Shown here: positions 23,587-33,049 of the stretch, in pieces | Position numbering within the stretch: the stretch's first letter is position 1 | How the letters are laid out: every line of letters starts with the position of its first letter | From: Lactobacillus sp. S2-2 | GTDB taxonomy: Bacteria > Bacillota > Bacilli > Lactobacillales > Lactobacillaceae | Assembly (NCBI RefSeq): GCF_021698855.1 | Contig: NZ_WWFA01000007.1 | Location: forward strand, 1-57,432 | Length of the DNA: 57,432 nucleotides | Direction of reading: 5' to 3' | The notes under the pieces: model-generated | What the model was told of the DNA's origin: nothing | Seen by the model: only the letters and a program-made list of their open reading frames with translations | Databases searched by the model: none | Translations under genes and position numbers: made by a program

Positions 23587-23747
23587 CTTGGATAAAGTTT
23601 GTGAAAAGAAAATAGGAGAAAAATTGCCCCTTTAACCATGCATGTTTCACACGTTTTTCATTTGTGAATTTTTTTGATGACAGTTGTATTTTTTCCGTAA
23701 CAAATGTTTCTTTTCTTGTTATACTAAATTCAAAAGGAGATGAATTT

Positions 23748-24608
23748 ATGCAATTAAAAAAAATACTAAAAGTAGCGATGTTAGCTGGTTTGATTAGTGT
23801 AGGGAGTACTTATTTCTTCAGTAATCATGCGGAAGCTAGTATTAAAAATGAATTTCCGCGTATTAAAAAAAATAGTGATTTAAATGGGAATAGTTTAAAA
23901 TTAATTAATCCCAAAAAATCAAATGTTAGATATAAAAGATACAAAATAATTAATCGATCTAATATTAAAACTAAGTTATTTTTTCAACAAGGTGGAAATT
24001 TTTTTTCTAAAAATTTAGGTATAAAATATCAGATTAAGAATGGTTCTTCTTATGATGGAAATGCTTTTTATGCTGATGCTAAAGAGAAACTATACAATAA
24101 AAAAACTAAACAATATAATACTTATTATCATTTATCTACTCTAAATGGTAATAAAATGGGTTGGACTTGGGATAAAAATTTAGTTGCTTATCAAAGTTCT
24201 AAAACTAAATTAAATAAAACTATTCGCAGTATTTTTCCGGGAGCTAAAGTAAATTCAGATTTGCAGTATTTAGTTAACATGGGAGAGACAAATGTTTATT
24301 CTCTTTCTAGCCTTGCTTCTGATAATCCTTATTATGAATACATGGATGAAATAGCTGGAAATAGAACTTATGTTTTACGAACTTATTTTAATTCTAAAAT
24401 TTCTTCTAATTATGACCAGAAATATTATCATAAATTAATTTCAAATAAGATTAGTTATAAAAATTATGTAAAAACATTAATTCATCATAATTTAAAGCAT
24501 TTGGATTTAAACAAAAAATCATATAAAAATTATCAAATAGGAGTATTAAGTTATCCTAAATCAAGTCCTAGATATGGATACTTTAGTCTTTTATTAAAGG
24601 AACCATAA
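23748..24608 (+). CDS. Secreted protein of unknown function
   Basis: 286 residues from the ATG at 23748, behind AAAGGAG and a TATACT -10. Signal peptide of about 30 residues (MQLKKILKVAMLAGLISVGS, cleavage near HAEAS). The mature part is basic and Tyr/Asn/Lys-rich, with a repeated YKRYKIIN / KYYHKLISN texture and GWTWDKNLV reminiscent of GW/SH3-like wall-binding modules. No catalytic motif seen. Own terminator follows. Likely a cell-surface or wall-associated protein. Confidence 0.68.
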   Translation: MQLKKILKVAMLAGLISVGSTYFFSNHAEASIKNEFPRIKKNSDLNGNSLKLINPKKSNVRYKRYKIINRSNIKTKLFFQQGGNFFSKNLGIKYQIKNGSSYDGNAFYADAKEKLYNKKTKQYNTYYHLSTLNGNKMGWTWDKNLVAYQSSKTKLNKTIRSIFPGAKVNSDLQYLVNMGETNVYSLSSLASDNPYYEYMDEIAGNRTYVLRTYFNSKISSNYDQKYYHKLISNKISYKNYVKTLIHHNLKHLDLNKKSYKNYQIGVLSYPKSSPRYGYFSLLLKEP

Positions 24609-24640
24609 AAAAAGGTATGCTAATTAGCATACCTTTTTTA
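24607..24640. terminator. Bidirectional terminator
   Basis: GGTATGCTAATTAGCATACC is a complete palindrome flanked by A-run and T-run, between convergent genes. Confidence 0.88.
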
Positions 24641-24641
24641 T

Positions 24642-25580
24642 TTATTTTAATAAACTTTTACTAAAGCCATAAACTTTATTTCCGTAAGTGTATTCATTAC
24701 CATAATTATCATTTTTATGGTAAGACATACTGAATAGTATTTGTGATCCATAAATATACGGTGCTTCAGTTTCTACTTGAGTAGCATTAGCTGAGTTAAA
24801 AGCTCCAGTTAAGCTAATTTGTTTTCTGCTACCGCTCCAATAATATTTAGTAATGGTTGGTCTAGCAGCACTTGCTGGTGACTTTTTAATATCACTAGAT
24901 ACATAAATTGCATCACCATCTGATAAAGCAAATCCTTGAATTGATGATTGTGATAATGAAATTGGGTGATCTTTAATAACACAGTTTCTAGCTGATGCAT
25001 TAGATAAAGCTAAATATTTACTTGCAGTAGTAGCGTTATCTAGAGCATTATTTAATTTTTTATTATCATAAAGAGTAAAATAAGTTTGATTATTAGTCAT
25101 TGTTGTCGCAATTAATAGCTTTTCTTTGTTTGATGATAAAGCGGCATCAAATCTTTTTAAAGTTCCTAATGAATTACCACTTTTAGTGGCACAATTAATT
25201 GATGATAAACGAGGAACCTCTGTATTTCCGTTATAGATTTTACCAGGAATGAATTGAATTCGAGCTAATTGTGTTGACCAATATATTCCACTAATGGGTG
25301 TATCTCTTTTTTTAGTACCTACCCAAAAGTAAGGGATTCCATTGTGAGAAAAATAAGCTAGGGTTTGTGAGTGTCCAAAATTTTTAAGTGTCATAACTTC
25401 TGCATTACTAAAATCAACCGTTTGACTATTTCCAGTTGGTTTTAAAGTTCTAGAAATATATAAATCAGTTTTACTGTTTAGTTGGACAGCGTAGAAGTAT
25501 TTTGATCCGATAAAGATATTTTGAACTACATTCTTTTTAGGTAAATTAATTAAATCATATTGTCTTGTTGCTTTTGCCAT
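24642..25580 (-). CDS. Helveticin J-family bacteriocin
   Basis: 312 residues from the ATG at 25580; the start is uncertain because no good ribosome site precedes it and an in-frame ATG lies at 25610. Matches to helveticin J, a large heat-labile class III bacteriocin: IGSKYFYAVQL, QLARIQF, PRLSSIN, RFDAALSSNKEKLLIAT...FTLYD, and SSIQGFALSDGDAIYVSS. A beta-propeller-like repeat of strands is expected. There is no signal peptide, as in helveticin J. No dedicated immunity or export gene is adjacent. Confidence 0.85.
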   Translation of the reverse strand: MAKATRQYDLINLPKKNVVQNIFIGSKYFYAVQLNSKTDLYISRTLKPTGNSQTVDFSNAEVMTLKNFGHSQTLAYFSHNGIPYFWVGTKKRDTPISGIYWSTQLARIQFIPGKIYNGNTEVPRLSSINCATKSGNSLGTLKRFDAALSSNKEKLLIATTMTNNQTYFTLYDNKKLNNALDNATTASKYLALSNASARNCVIKDHPISLSQSSIQGFALSDGDAIYVSSDIKKSPASAARPTITKYYWSGSRKQISLTGAFNSANATQVETEAPYIYGSQILFSMSYHKNDNYGNEYTYGNKVYGFSKSLLK

Positions 25581-25584
25581 AATT

Positions 25585-25617
25585 ATTAAGGACTTAATAT
25601 AATGAATCATCCTTAAT
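25585..25617 (-). promoter_or_regulatory. Inverted repeat before the helveticin-like start codon
   Basis: ATTAAGGA (25585-25592) and TCCTTAAT (25610-25617) form an 8-bp perfect inverted repeat immediately upstream of the ATG at 25580. In mRNA it would pair the only AAGG purine tract with sequence beside the start and could hide the ribosome site. Confidence 0.45.
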
Positions 25618-25676
25618 TTTTGTATTTAATGAAAATAAACATCATAATAAAGTAAAAAAACTAAAAGGATAATACT

Positions 25677-26300
25677 ATGGAAGAATCTATTTTTTATTCA
25701 AATGATAAAACTGAAAATATCGCAAAAAAATTACTAGGAATGACTTTAACCTATAAATCAGCACAAGGATTAGTTGGTGGAATCATTGTTGAAACTGAGG
25801 CTTACCTAGGTCATAAAGACTCTGCTGCTCACGTATATAATGGAAAAAGAACTCCATCAAATGAACCTCTTTATAGTAACCCTGGTGCTATTTATATTTA
25901 TTCAATTCATGGAAGATATCTTTTAGATATTGTGACTCAAGCAAAAGAAACCCCTGAAGGAATTTTAATAAGAGCTATTGAACCAACTATTGGTAAAGAT
26001 ATTATGGAACAAAATCGTTTAAAGCACGGATATGACTTAACTAATGGTCCAGGAAAACTGATGGAAGCTTTAAATATTCAAGATAAAAAAATGAATTATC
26101 AAATTATTAATAGTGGTAATTTATGTATTAATTCAGATAATCATCTTCCAGCAAAAATTGATGAATCAAGTAGAATTGGTGTATCCGATAAAGGTGACTG
26201 GACCAATGCTAAATTAAGATTTTCAGTTAATGGAAATCCATATGTCTCAAATATGAAAAAAAGTTTAATTGATAATGAAAATTATGGTTGGATAAAATAA
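25677..26300 (+). CDS. DNA-3-methyladenine glycosylase (AAG/MPG family)
   Basis: 207 residues. Removes alkylated purines in base excision repair. IVETEAYLG contains the catalytic Glu; DSAAHVYNGKRTPSNEPLY and GAIYIYSIHGRYLLDIV are strongly conserved in the family, as are GILIRAIEP and LTNGPGKL. Ribosome site AAAGGA. Single gene, divergent from the helveticin-like gene. Confidence 0.92.
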   Translation: MEESIFYSNDKTENIAKKLLGMTLTYKSAQGLVGGIIVETEAYLGHKDSAAHVYNGKRTPSNEPLYSNPGAIYIYSIHGRYLLDIVTQAKETPEGILIRAIEPTIGKDIMEQNRLKHGYDLTNGPGKLMEALNIQDKKMNYQIINSGNLCINSDNHLPAKIDESSRIGVSDKGDWTNAKLRFSVNGNPYVSNMKKSLIDNENYGWIK

Positions 26301-26367
26301 CTAAACAAATCTTATGTATCCTTTTATGCTATGATAAAAAGAGTTCATAAAAGGAGATATACATATA

Positions 26368-27003
26368 ATGAAAAGAAGATTGTTGTTTTTAATCACACTA
26401 TTATCTTTAATTTTAGTTGGTGGATTTTCAAATAATATTTCAGCAAAAAATACATCAAACCATGAATATTTATTAGTGATGGGACATGGTGCTGGAGATT
26501 CTGGTGCTAAAGGAAATGGAACAAGTGAAGCTACTTTTTTACGTAAGAAAATGTTACCTAAGTTAAAAAAATACGCTAACAAACTTCCTAATAAAAACAT
26601 TAAATTTTATAATCCAAAGCATAATATTGTAAAAGATACTTTGGTATATCATAAAGGATCATATAAAATTAAAAAAAATACATCTGTAATTATGTTTCAC
26701 TTAGATGCACCATATGGTACCGGTTGACATGTAATTATTCAAAAAAAGAAACCAACTCCACGTGATAAAAGATTAGCTAAAGTTATTAAACAAAACGTTG
26801 GTTTAAATCGTGCGTATAATGGTTATAGTTTTAGAACTAACCTCAGAAATTGCAATGTTTTAAGACATCGTAAAATTGATTACAGTTTAGTAGAATCTGG
26901 ATTCATTACTAATCGAAGTGATTTTAAAAAATTAAATAAAAATATGGATAAGATTGCTAAAGGATTCATTGAAGCAATTACTAATACTAAAATAAAAAGC
27001 TAG
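26368..27003 (+). pseudogene. N-acetylmuramoyl-L-alanine amidase with in-frame TGA
   Basis: Signal peptide (MKRRLLFLITLLSLILVGGF) then an Amidase_3-like domain: GHGAGDSGAKGNGTSEATFL, MFHLDA, and after the stop LVESGFITN, together holding the expected zinc and catalytic residues (H, E, H, E). The frame is intact to TAG at 27001 except for TGA at 26725-26727 inside YGTG-stop-HVIIQKK, where Trp (TGG) is expected. TGA is a genuine stop in neighbouring genes, so this is a nonsense mutation that removes the last catalytic Glu. Recent, because the downstream half is undamaged. Confidence 0.85.
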
Positions 27004-27027
27004 AACATTAATGTTCTAGCTTTTTAT
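26994..27027. terminator. Bidirectional terminator
   Basis: AAAAAGCTAGAACAT / ATGTTCTAGCTTTTT, overlapping the amidase stop and the end of the convergent gene. Confidence 0.85.
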
Positions 27028-27833
27028 TATTTGATAATTTTATGAAGATGTTTTCCAAGTTGATTCATTGCATGATATTGATAATATTGGTTACCTTTTT
27101 GTGACATTACAACCACACTATAAACATGATATTTTGTTTTAAATATAGCCGCATCATTTTGTACACCTTTAACTGGTAATTCTCCAGTTTTATTAAAAAC
27201 TTTAGTATTTTTAATATATCTAGGTAACTTTGAATGATTTTGACAATGATTTAATAGATACAACATTTTATTATCATAAGTTTTACCTAAAAGTTCTTTA
27301 TGATAAACTTTTTTTAAAAATAATGATAAATCTTGAGGCGTAGTATAATTATCAATTCCATTAGCTAAAGCTTTATTATTAAGCATAAATCTTTTTAATG
27401 AAGTATGCTTAAAACCAAATTTATGACTAATTTTATTTATTTTAGAAAATCCACCGTTTTTTCGAATCAAATAATTAGCCGCATTATTATCAGAATATTT
27501 AATCATACGCGCTAAATTTTGCTTAATAACTGGAGTTAACTTGATTGTTTTATTTTGTACCTGATAATAAGTTGCTAACATAATATAAACCTTAATCGTA
27601 CTGGCAGATCGATATCTTTTAATTTTAGTATTTTGAACTGAAACATTTTGCATTGGAGTTTCTACATTATTAACTTGAACAGCCCAACTACCACCAACAT
27701 TCTTCATATCTTTTTTTATTGTACTTTTAATCATATTTTGATTAAAAGTTTTAGCATTAACTGTACTAGGAATGAATGTAAGAAAACATAATGTGAAAAT
27801 GATGGAAAGATTTAATTTAACTTTGTGAGTCAT
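27027..27833 (-). CDS. Secreted serine hydrolase, class A beta-lactamase fold
   Basis: 268 residues with a signal peptide (cleavage near VNAKT). Penicillin-recognising motifs: STIK (SxxK, about residue 79), YSDNN (SDN loop) and NKTGEL (KTG). The omega-loop stretch RFMLNN has Met where class A beta-lactamases have Glu166, the deacylating base. It therefore probably does not hydrolyse beta-lactams efficiently and may act on wall peptides or bind them. Starts behind AGGAG. No regulator adjacent. Confidence 0.82.
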   Translation of the reverse strand: MTHKVKLNLSIIFTLCFLTFIPSTVNAKTFNQNMIKSTIKKDMKNVGGSWAVQVNNVETPMQNVSVQNTKIKRYRSASTIKVYIMLATYYQVQNKTIKLTPVIKQNLARMIKYSDNNAANYLIRKNGGFSKINKISHKFGFKHTSLKRFMLNNKALANGIDNYTTPQDLSLFLKKVYHKELLGKTYDNKMLYLLNHCQNHSKLPRYIKNTKVFNKTGELPVKGVQNDAAIFKTKYHVYSVVVMSQKGNQYYQYHAMNQLGKHLHKIIK

Positions 27834-27901
27834 ATTTTTCTCCTACAGAAATAGTATTTATATTTACTATATCATTAAGCGAAAAATTTATAATAATAAT
27901 T

Positions 27902-28507
27902 TTAAACTAATCCTTGCAACAAAGTTGGTATTTCTAGTAATGAATGGCTTTGTTTATAAGGAATTGCTTCTTTAATTGATTCAAGTGCTAGTTGCTTATT
28001 ATTGCCCTTTAGTTGATTAGCTAATTTATATAAATAAGAAACTTTTATATTCTTATTTCCATCAACAAATTTAATCTCTGCATTAATAAAATTTTTTAAT
28101 TGTTTTTTATTAATATTTTCATCCCTAATTGAATTAAAATTAGTCCATCCTTGAATATTTCCGGCATGATCTCTAACTTCGTAAGATATTCCATTTTTAT
28201 AATCATCAATTTTCATAACTTCAAATTTAGTTTTATTATTAATTGCTTTATTAACAATTTTTGAGTTATAAAATTTTAATTTATTTCCATCAGGCATATT
28301 TTTAGCTAATGTATAAGGATAGTCATCTTTGCTATCTGATAAATAAAAATCATAGCCACTACTTTTTAATGTATGATCTAATGTCGTTTCTTGTTTAGAA
28401 ACTGATTCATCATTTTTCACATTAGCATATATAATATTTAATCCAACCAATAATGTGGATAATAAAGAACTTATAATTAATAAAATTTTTCTAGTATTTA
28501 AAACCAT
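27902..28507 (-). CDS. Secreted or membrane-anchored protein of unknown function
   Basis: 201 residues. Hydrophobic helix at 7-28 (ILLIISSLLSTLLVGLNIIY) serves as signal or anchor. The extracellular part has a central strand-rich stretch (KFEVMKIDDYKNGISYEVRD, then GNIQGWTNF) resembling GW/SH3-like modules. Ribosome site AAGGAAG. Family not recognised. Possibly wall-associated. Confidence 0.62.
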   Translation of the reverse strand: MVLNTRKILLIISSLLSTLLVGLNIIYANVKNDESVSKQETTLDHTLKSSGYDFYLSDSKDDYPYTLAKNMPDGNKLKFYNSKIVNKAINNKTKFEVMKIDDYKNGISYEVRDHAGNIQGWTNFNSIRDENINKKQLKNFINAEIKFVDGNKNIKVSYLYKLANQLKGNNKQLALESIKEAIPYKQSHSLLEIPTLLQGLV

Positions 28508-28595
28508 TTTAAGACTTCCTTTTTTATTAAATAGCTAATAACTAGTTGTTACTTATGTTGTAGCACCATAAAATAAATAAGCAAGTAATTACACA

Positions 28596-28865
28596 TTACC
28601 CTTTTCTTTTATCTTTTCTAATTAAAAAATTAATATGAATATCTTTCGTTATTGAAATTAATGGCTTTATTAGAAGTTGAATACTACCTAACAAAAAACA
28701 AATTGTTCCATTGAAAATGGTTTTATCATTAAAAAAATAAACACTGCCAATAATAAAAAATAGCGCTAAAATAATATCATTAACATTAGATACAATATTA
28801 TAAAATGCATATATCTTTACTTTATGTCCGAAAAAATAGAAAGCTAACGAATCTTTTTTGCTCAT
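28596..28865 (-). CDS. YrhK-like small membrane protein
   Basis: 89 residues from the ATG at 28865, chosen for GAGGAG 8 nt upstream; an earlier in-frame ATG has none. Two helices with YNIVSNVNDIILALFFIIGS and a second helix ending PLISITKDIHI match the YrhK-like domain pattern (NDxxxGxxFxxGS ... P...RDxxxxR). Function of the family is unknown. Confidence 0.72.
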   Translation of the reverse strand: MSKKDSLAFYFFGHKVKIYAFYNIVSNVNDIILALFFIIGSVYFFNDKTIFNGTICFLLGSIQLLIKPLISITKDIHINFLIRKDKRKG

Positions 28866-28928
28866 TATAAACTCCTCAACGTTAAATATTTCTAACTCAA
28901 TCGTATTAGTTGAAAAATAAAAGAGCAA

Positions 28929-28971
28929 ATAAAAAGCGCACGATATATTTCTATATCGCACACTTTTTATA
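28929..28971. terminator. Terminator of pgcA
   Basis: AAAAAGTGTGCGATATA / TATATCGTGCGCTTTTT (near-perfect, minus strand) just after the pgcA stop. Confidence 0.8.
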
Positions 28972-28974
28972 AAA

Positions 28975-30699
28975 TTATTTAATAAAATCTTTCATTGCTT
29001 TATCAAATTTTATTAATTTTTCATTTGATTCATCAGAACTTTTACCTCTAGTTGCAATATAAAATTTAATTTTAGGTTCAGTTCCTGAAGGTCTAACTGC
29101 AATCCAACTTCCATCAGATAAATGATATTTTAATACATTAGCTTTTGGTAATGAGATTTCTTTTGTACTACCATCAGAAAATGTTTCAATTTGACTTTCA
29201 AAATCTTCAGTTGACTTAACTGAGTATCCAGCAAAATCAGTTGGCTTTTCATTTCTAAATTTATTCATTAAAGCAGCTATCTTTTCATTTCCACCAACTC
29301 CATCAAATTCTTCAGAAGTTGTATTTTCGCTAAAGTAACCATATTTAGCAAATAGTTCTTGAAGTCCATCATAAAGATTTTTACCTTGTTGTTTATAATA
29401 AGCAGCTACTTCTGCTAATAAAACAGTTGTTTGAATAGCATCTTTATCATGAACAAATGGTTTAATTAAGTAACCATAACTTTCTTCAAATCCAAACATA
29501 TAAGTATGTTCACCAGTTGATTCAAAATGTTCAATTTGTTCAGCAATGTATTTAAATCCGGTTAATACATTAATCATTTCTACACCATATGATTTAGCAA
29601 CTTCTGTAGCAAAATCACTGGATACAATTGATTTTACAACTGCAGCATTTTTAGGAAGTGTTCCAGCATCTTGGTTAGCTTGCAAAATATAGTGAAGTAA
29701 AACTGCTGCAATTTGATTTCCAGTTAATAATATATATTCACCATTTGGTTGGCGCACTGCGGTTCCTAAACGGTCAGCATCTGGATCAACTGCAATTAAA
29801 ACATCTGCATTTTCTTTTTTACCCAAATCAATTGCCATTTTAAATGCTTCAGGAGATTCTGGATTAGGAAATTTAACTGTTGAAAATTCTGGATCTGGTT
29901 CAGCTTGTTCTTTAACTAAGCTAAAGTTTTTAAAGCCAGCATTAGTTAAAGCTTTTTCACCTAACATCTTACCAGTACCATGTAATGGAGTGAAAACTAA
30001 TTTCATATTTTTTCCAGCTTCATTTACTAAATCGCGATTAATGGTAACTTCCTTAACTTTTGCTAAATAAGCTTGATCAACATCATCTCCAATAATTGTT
30101 TCTACTTTATCATTTAACAATTGCTTTTCATCTGCTACTTTAATGGAAAATAAGTCAGTTGTCTTACGGATATAAGAAGTAATAATATCAGATTCTTTAG
30201 GTGGCATTTGTCCACCATCTTCACCATAAATCTTATATCCATTATATTGCTTAGGATTATGACTTGCTGTAATCATAATTCCTGCATAAGTATGTAAATG
30301 TCTCACTGCAAAAGAAAGTTCAGGAGTTGGTCTTAGACTTTCAAATACATATGATTTAATATTATGTGCTCCTAAAACTCGAGCTGCTTCATGAGCTAAT
30401 TCTTTTGAACGATGTCTAGAATCAAAACTAATTGCCACCCCGCGACTTTTATCTTCATCAGAAATAGTTTCCATTAAATTAGCTAGTCCCTCAGTTGCTT
30501 GACGAACTGTATAAATATTAATTCGATTAATACCAGGTCCTAAAAGACCACGCATTCCAGCAGTTCCAAAATTCATTGGTTGATAAAAGGCATCTTCTAA
30601 TGCTTCTTTATCATTAGTCATATTATCTAATTCTTTTTGTAGTGTTAATTCTAAATTATCTTGTTTCTTCCACATTTGATAGTTATTTTGCCAGTTCAA
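28975..30699 (-). CDS. pgcA: Alpha-phosphoglucomutase
   Basis: 574 residues from a TTG at 30699, placed by TTGGAG 9 nt upstream and by the family start ([11 protein letters not shown]); this gives the usual length. Interconverts glucose-6-phosphate and glucose-1-phosphate. [13 protein letters not shown] holds the phosphoserine, DPDADRLG the magnesium site, GFEESYG the sugar loop and [12 protein letters not shown] the phosphate loop. Divergent from galE, with which it links glycolysis to UDP-sugar and wall precursor supply. Confidence 0.95.
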   Translation of the reverse strand: MNWQNNYQMWKKQDNLELTLQKELDNMTNDKEALEDAFYQPMNFGTAGMRGLLGPGINRINIYTVRQATEGLANLMETISDEDKSRGVAISFDSRHRSKELAHEAARVLGAHNIKSYVFESLRPTPELSFAVRHLHTYAGIMITASHNPKQYNGYKIYGEDGGQMPPKESDIITSYIRKTTDLFSIKVADEKQLLNDKVETIIGDDVDQAYLAKVKEVTINRDLVNEAGKNMKLVFTPLHGTGKMLGEKALTNAGFKNFSLVKEQAEPDPEFSTVKFPNPESPEAFKMAIDLGKKENADVLIAVDPDADRLGTAVRQPNGEYILLTGNQIAAVLLHYILQANQDAGTLPKNAAVVKSIVSSDFATEVAKSYGVEMINVLTGFKYIAEQIEHFESTGEHTYMFGFEESYGYLIKPFVHDKDAIQTTVLLAEVAAYYKQQGKNLYDGLQELFAKYGYFSENTTSEEFDGVGGNEKIAALMNKFRNEKPTDFAGYSVKSTEDFESQIETFSDGSTKEISLPKANVLKYHLSDGSWIAVRPSGTEPKIKFYIATRGKSSDESNEKLIKFDKAMKDFIK

Positions 30700-30948
30700 A
30701 GAGATCATCTCCAAATTCAAAAATTTCAACAGTTTTATAAAAATAATACTTTCCATCACTAAATTTAATTGTTTAAACTAGCAATGTCAATTATCTTTGT
30801 TAAATAAATATAAATTTAATATAATATTTACTATAAAAAATATTAAATATTATATAAAAAAACATTAAATATGATAGTATTAATAAGTATGATTCAAAAA
30901 TTTACATATATTTAATTAACAAAAGTAAAACTTATCGGAGGACTTTTA

Positions 30949-31938
30949 ATGACAGTTTTAGTATTAGGTGGAGCTGGTTACATCGGCTCACATGCAGTAG
31001 ATCGTTTAATCGAAAATGGCTATGATGTAACAGTAATTGATAATTTGATAACTGGTCATCGTGCTTCAATTAATAAAAAGGCACACTTTTACGAAGGTGA
31101 TATTCGCGATGAAAAGTTTATGAATTCAGTTTTTGATAAAGAAGATATCGAAGGAGTAATTCATTTTGCTGCATTTTCTGTAGTACCTGAATCTATGAAG
31201 GATCCTTTAAAGTATTTTGATAATAATACTGGTGGAATGATTAAATTACTTGAAATAATGAATGATCATAACGTTAAAAAGATTGTATTTTCATCTACTG
31301 CTGCAACTTATGGTGAACCTAAACAAATTCCAATTAAAGAAACTGATCCACAAGTTCCAACCAACCCTTATGGCGAAAGCAAATTAGCAATGGAAAAAAT
31401 TATGCATTGGGCTGATTTAGCCTATGGAATCAAATTTGTTTCATTACGTTACTTTAATGTAGCTGGTGCTAAAGATAATGGATCAATTGGTGAAGATCAC
31501 AATCCAGAAACTCACTTAATTCCAATTATTTTACAAGTTGCTGCTGGTGAACGTGATCAACTTTCAATCTTTGGTGATGATTATCCAACTAAAGATGGTA
31601 CTAATATTCGTGACTATGTCCACGTTATCGATTTAGTTGATGCCCATATTTTAGCTCTTAAATATCTTTCTAAAGGTAATGATAGTGATGCATTTAATCT
31701 TGGCTCATCAAATGGATTCTCTAACAAAGAAATGTTAGATGCTGCTAGAAAAGTTACTGGTAAAGAAATTCCAGCTGTAATGGCTCCACGACGTGCTGGT
31801 GATCCAAGCACCTTAATTGCTTCTAGTGATAAAGCTAGAAACGTTCTTGGATGGAATCCTCAATATGACGATATTGAAGAAATCATTAAAACTGCTTGGA
31901 ACTGGAAACAACAACATTCAAATGGTTATGAGAACTAA
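30949..31938 (+). CDS. galE: UDP-glucose 4-epimerase
   Basis: 329 residues, usual length. Interconverts UDP-glucose and UDP-galactose. GGAGYIGSH binds [11 protein letters not shown] and YGESK carry the Ser/Tyr/Lys triad; RYFNVAGA and NIRDYVHV are typical. Ribosome site GGAGG. No other Leloir genes adjoin, so it likely serves polysaccharide or teichoic acid synthesis with PgcA. A degraded galE fragment lies at 20.8 kb. Confidence 0.95.
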   Translation: MTVLVLGGAGYIGSHAVDRLIENGYDVTVIDNLITGHRASINKKAHFYEGDIRDEKFMNSVFDKEDIEGVIHFAAFSVVPESMKDPLKYFDNNTGGMIKLLEIMNDHNVKKIVFSSTAATYGEPKQIPIKETDPQVPTNPYGESKLAMEKIMHWADLAYGIKFVSLRYFNVAGAKDNGSIGEDHNPETHLIPIILQVAAGERDQLSIFGDDYPTKDGTNIRDYVHVIDLVDAHILALKYLSKGNDSDAFNLGSSNGFSNKEMLDAARKVTGKEIPAVMAPRRAGDPSTLIASSDKARNVLGWNPQYDDIEEIIKTAWNWKQQHSNGYEN

Positions 31939-31946
31939 AGCTATCA

Positions 31947-31988
31947 AAAAAACTTACTGAACCTAATCAGTAAGTTTTTATTTTTTAT
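31947..31988. terminator. Bidirectional terminator
   Basis: AAAAACTTACTG / CAGTAAGTTTTT then TATTTTTTA; shared by galE and the small convergent gene, whose stop it overlaps. Confidence 0.85.
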
Positions 31989-32151
31989 GCTTATTTATCA
32001 TTATCATAATTAAATTAGTTACTCGACTAGACAAGGCTCCTAGAAGACCTGCTAAAATAACATTTGACCAGAATGAAAATGGACTAAAATACATGATTGC
32101 GTAAACAATTGCCATCGTTATAACAAATTGAATAAAAAATTGTAGTTTCAT
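31978..32151 (-). CDS. Small two-helix membrane protein
   Basis: 57 residues: MKLQFFIQFVITMAIVYAIM first helix, SFWSNVILAGLLGALSSRVT second helix, basic NKHKK end. Strong AAGGAG ribosome site 7 nt before the ATG and a shared terminator make it a convincing gene. Resembles small conserved lactobacillus membrane proteins but not assigned to a family. Confidence 0.65.
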   Translation of the reverse strand: MKLQFFIQFVITMAIVYAIMYFSPFSFWSNVILAGLLGALSSRVTNLIMIMINKHKK

Positions 32152-32241
32152 TAATACTCCTTATTGTTTATCTTAAATAAATTTATCAAGTAGATTATAT
32201 CAAAGATATTTAATAATAGAGATTAAGATTTTTTATCAAAT

Positions 32242-32270
32242 AAAAAAAGCAATCCACCGATTGCTTTTTC
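32242..32270 (-). terminator. Terminator of the CsbD-like gene
   Basis: AAAAAGCAATC-GGTG-GATTGCTTTTTTT on the minus strand. Confidence 0.8.
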
Positions 32271-32271
32271 A

Positions 32272-32418
32272 CTAATCTTTATTTAATTTATCTTTTGCTT
32301 TGTCTGCTGTATCTTTAATACTATCTTTTGCTTTTTCAGTTGCATCTTTGGCCTTATCTGCAACATCATTTACAGCACCTTTTGCTTTATTTAAGAAATC
32401 TTTTTTATCTTCACTCAT
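32272..32418 (-). CDS. Small CsbD/LEA-like stress protein
   Basis: 48 residues, entirely hydrophilic, with repeated K-A-K-D/G elevens (NKAKGAV, DKAKDAT, EKAKDSI, DKAKDKL). This amphipathic periodicity is shared by CsbD-like and LEA-type proteins, which accumulate under general stress. AGGAGG ribosome site and its own terminator. Exact family tentative. Confidence 0.65.
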   Translation of the reverse strand: MSEDKKDFLNKAKGAVNDVADKAKDATEKAKDSIKDTADKAKDKLNKD

Positions 32419-32494
32419 AATAAAACCTCCTAATAAATTTTTATATCTTCATAATAACGCTATTTTTTTAAATATCCAGTTATTTGCTTTAAAT

Positions 32495-32530
32495 AAAAAA
32501 CGGAAACTAAATAAAAGTTTCCGTTTTAAT
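32495..32530 (-). terminator. Terminator
   Basis: AAAACGGAAACT / AGTTTCCGTTTT then TTTATTT on the minus strand, directly after the secreted-protein gene. Confidence 0.82.
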
Positions 32531-32531
32531 T

Positions 32532-32960
32532 TTACTTAGCTAATTTAAACCAATTATTTTTAGTATTATTTACATTGTAAACAACTTTACTGGTAGTTTT
32601 ATATTTACCACCTTTTAAAACCCATGGGAATGATGTATCAGCATTCTTTCTCATTTTATTTGAAATATATACTTTGGTTCCCTTCTTAATTGTTCCAGAT
32701 TTTACTGTACCGGACTTATAAGCTGGATCTGCTTGTGTATACTTAAAAACAGGAGTATTTTTTGTTACTTGTACCTTACGATACTTATTCCAATATTTAG
32801 CAGATGCACTAGGTAGTGAAGTTTTCACCGCTTTTGTACTAGTAGTAGTTGAGCTAGCTGTCTTAGCATGTACATTATTATTAACAGCTCCCAATCCTCC
32901 TACAAATAAGGCTGTACTTAAACCCATAACCATAAAACGATTCATATTTAAACTCTTCAT
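32532..32960 (-). CDS. Secreted surface protein with SH3/SLAP-like region
   Basis: 142 residues from the ATG at 32960 behind GGGGGAG. Signal peptide of about 32 residues ending NNNVHAKT, then a Thr/Ser-rich linker. The C-terminal 90 residues (VQVTKNTPVFKY, GTIKKGTKVYISNKMRKN, VVYNVNNTKNNWFKLAK) are like bacterial SH3/SLAP wall-binding modules of lactobacilli. Probably retained in the cell wall. Function unknown. Confidence 0.68.
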   Translation of the reverse strand: MKSLNMNRFMVMGLSTALFVGGLGAVNNNVHAKTASSTTTSTKAVKTSLPSASAKYWNKYRKVQVTKNTPVFKYTQADPAYKSGTVKSGTIKKGTKVYISNKMRKNADTSFPWVLKGGKYKTTSKVVYNVNNTKNNWFKLAK

Positions 32961-33049
32961 ATAAAACTCCCCCTTTTGTATAAAATACATATTAATATTT
33001 TATACGACTAGAGTATATATCCATAAAATATAATTACAAGTATCTTGCT

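Noticed and set aside
23645-23670. Rex site suggested by TTTCACA and TTTGTGAA
   Set aside because: The half-sites are in the wrong order (TCACA first, TTGTGA second) and the spacing does not fit.
26725-26727. TGA read as tryptophan (altered genetic code), suggested by TGA at Trp positions in the amidase and the adhesin
   Set aside because: TGA is the proper stop of intact overlapping genes here (PadR at 11580, azlC at 50012, MerR at 41605), and TGG is used for Trp throughout. Nonsense mutation is the simpler reading.
32300-32539. 79-residue plus-strand frame opposite the CsbD-like gene
   Set aside because: Mirror of the repetitive CsbD-like coding sequence; the minus-strand gene has AGGAGG and a terminator, this one has neither.
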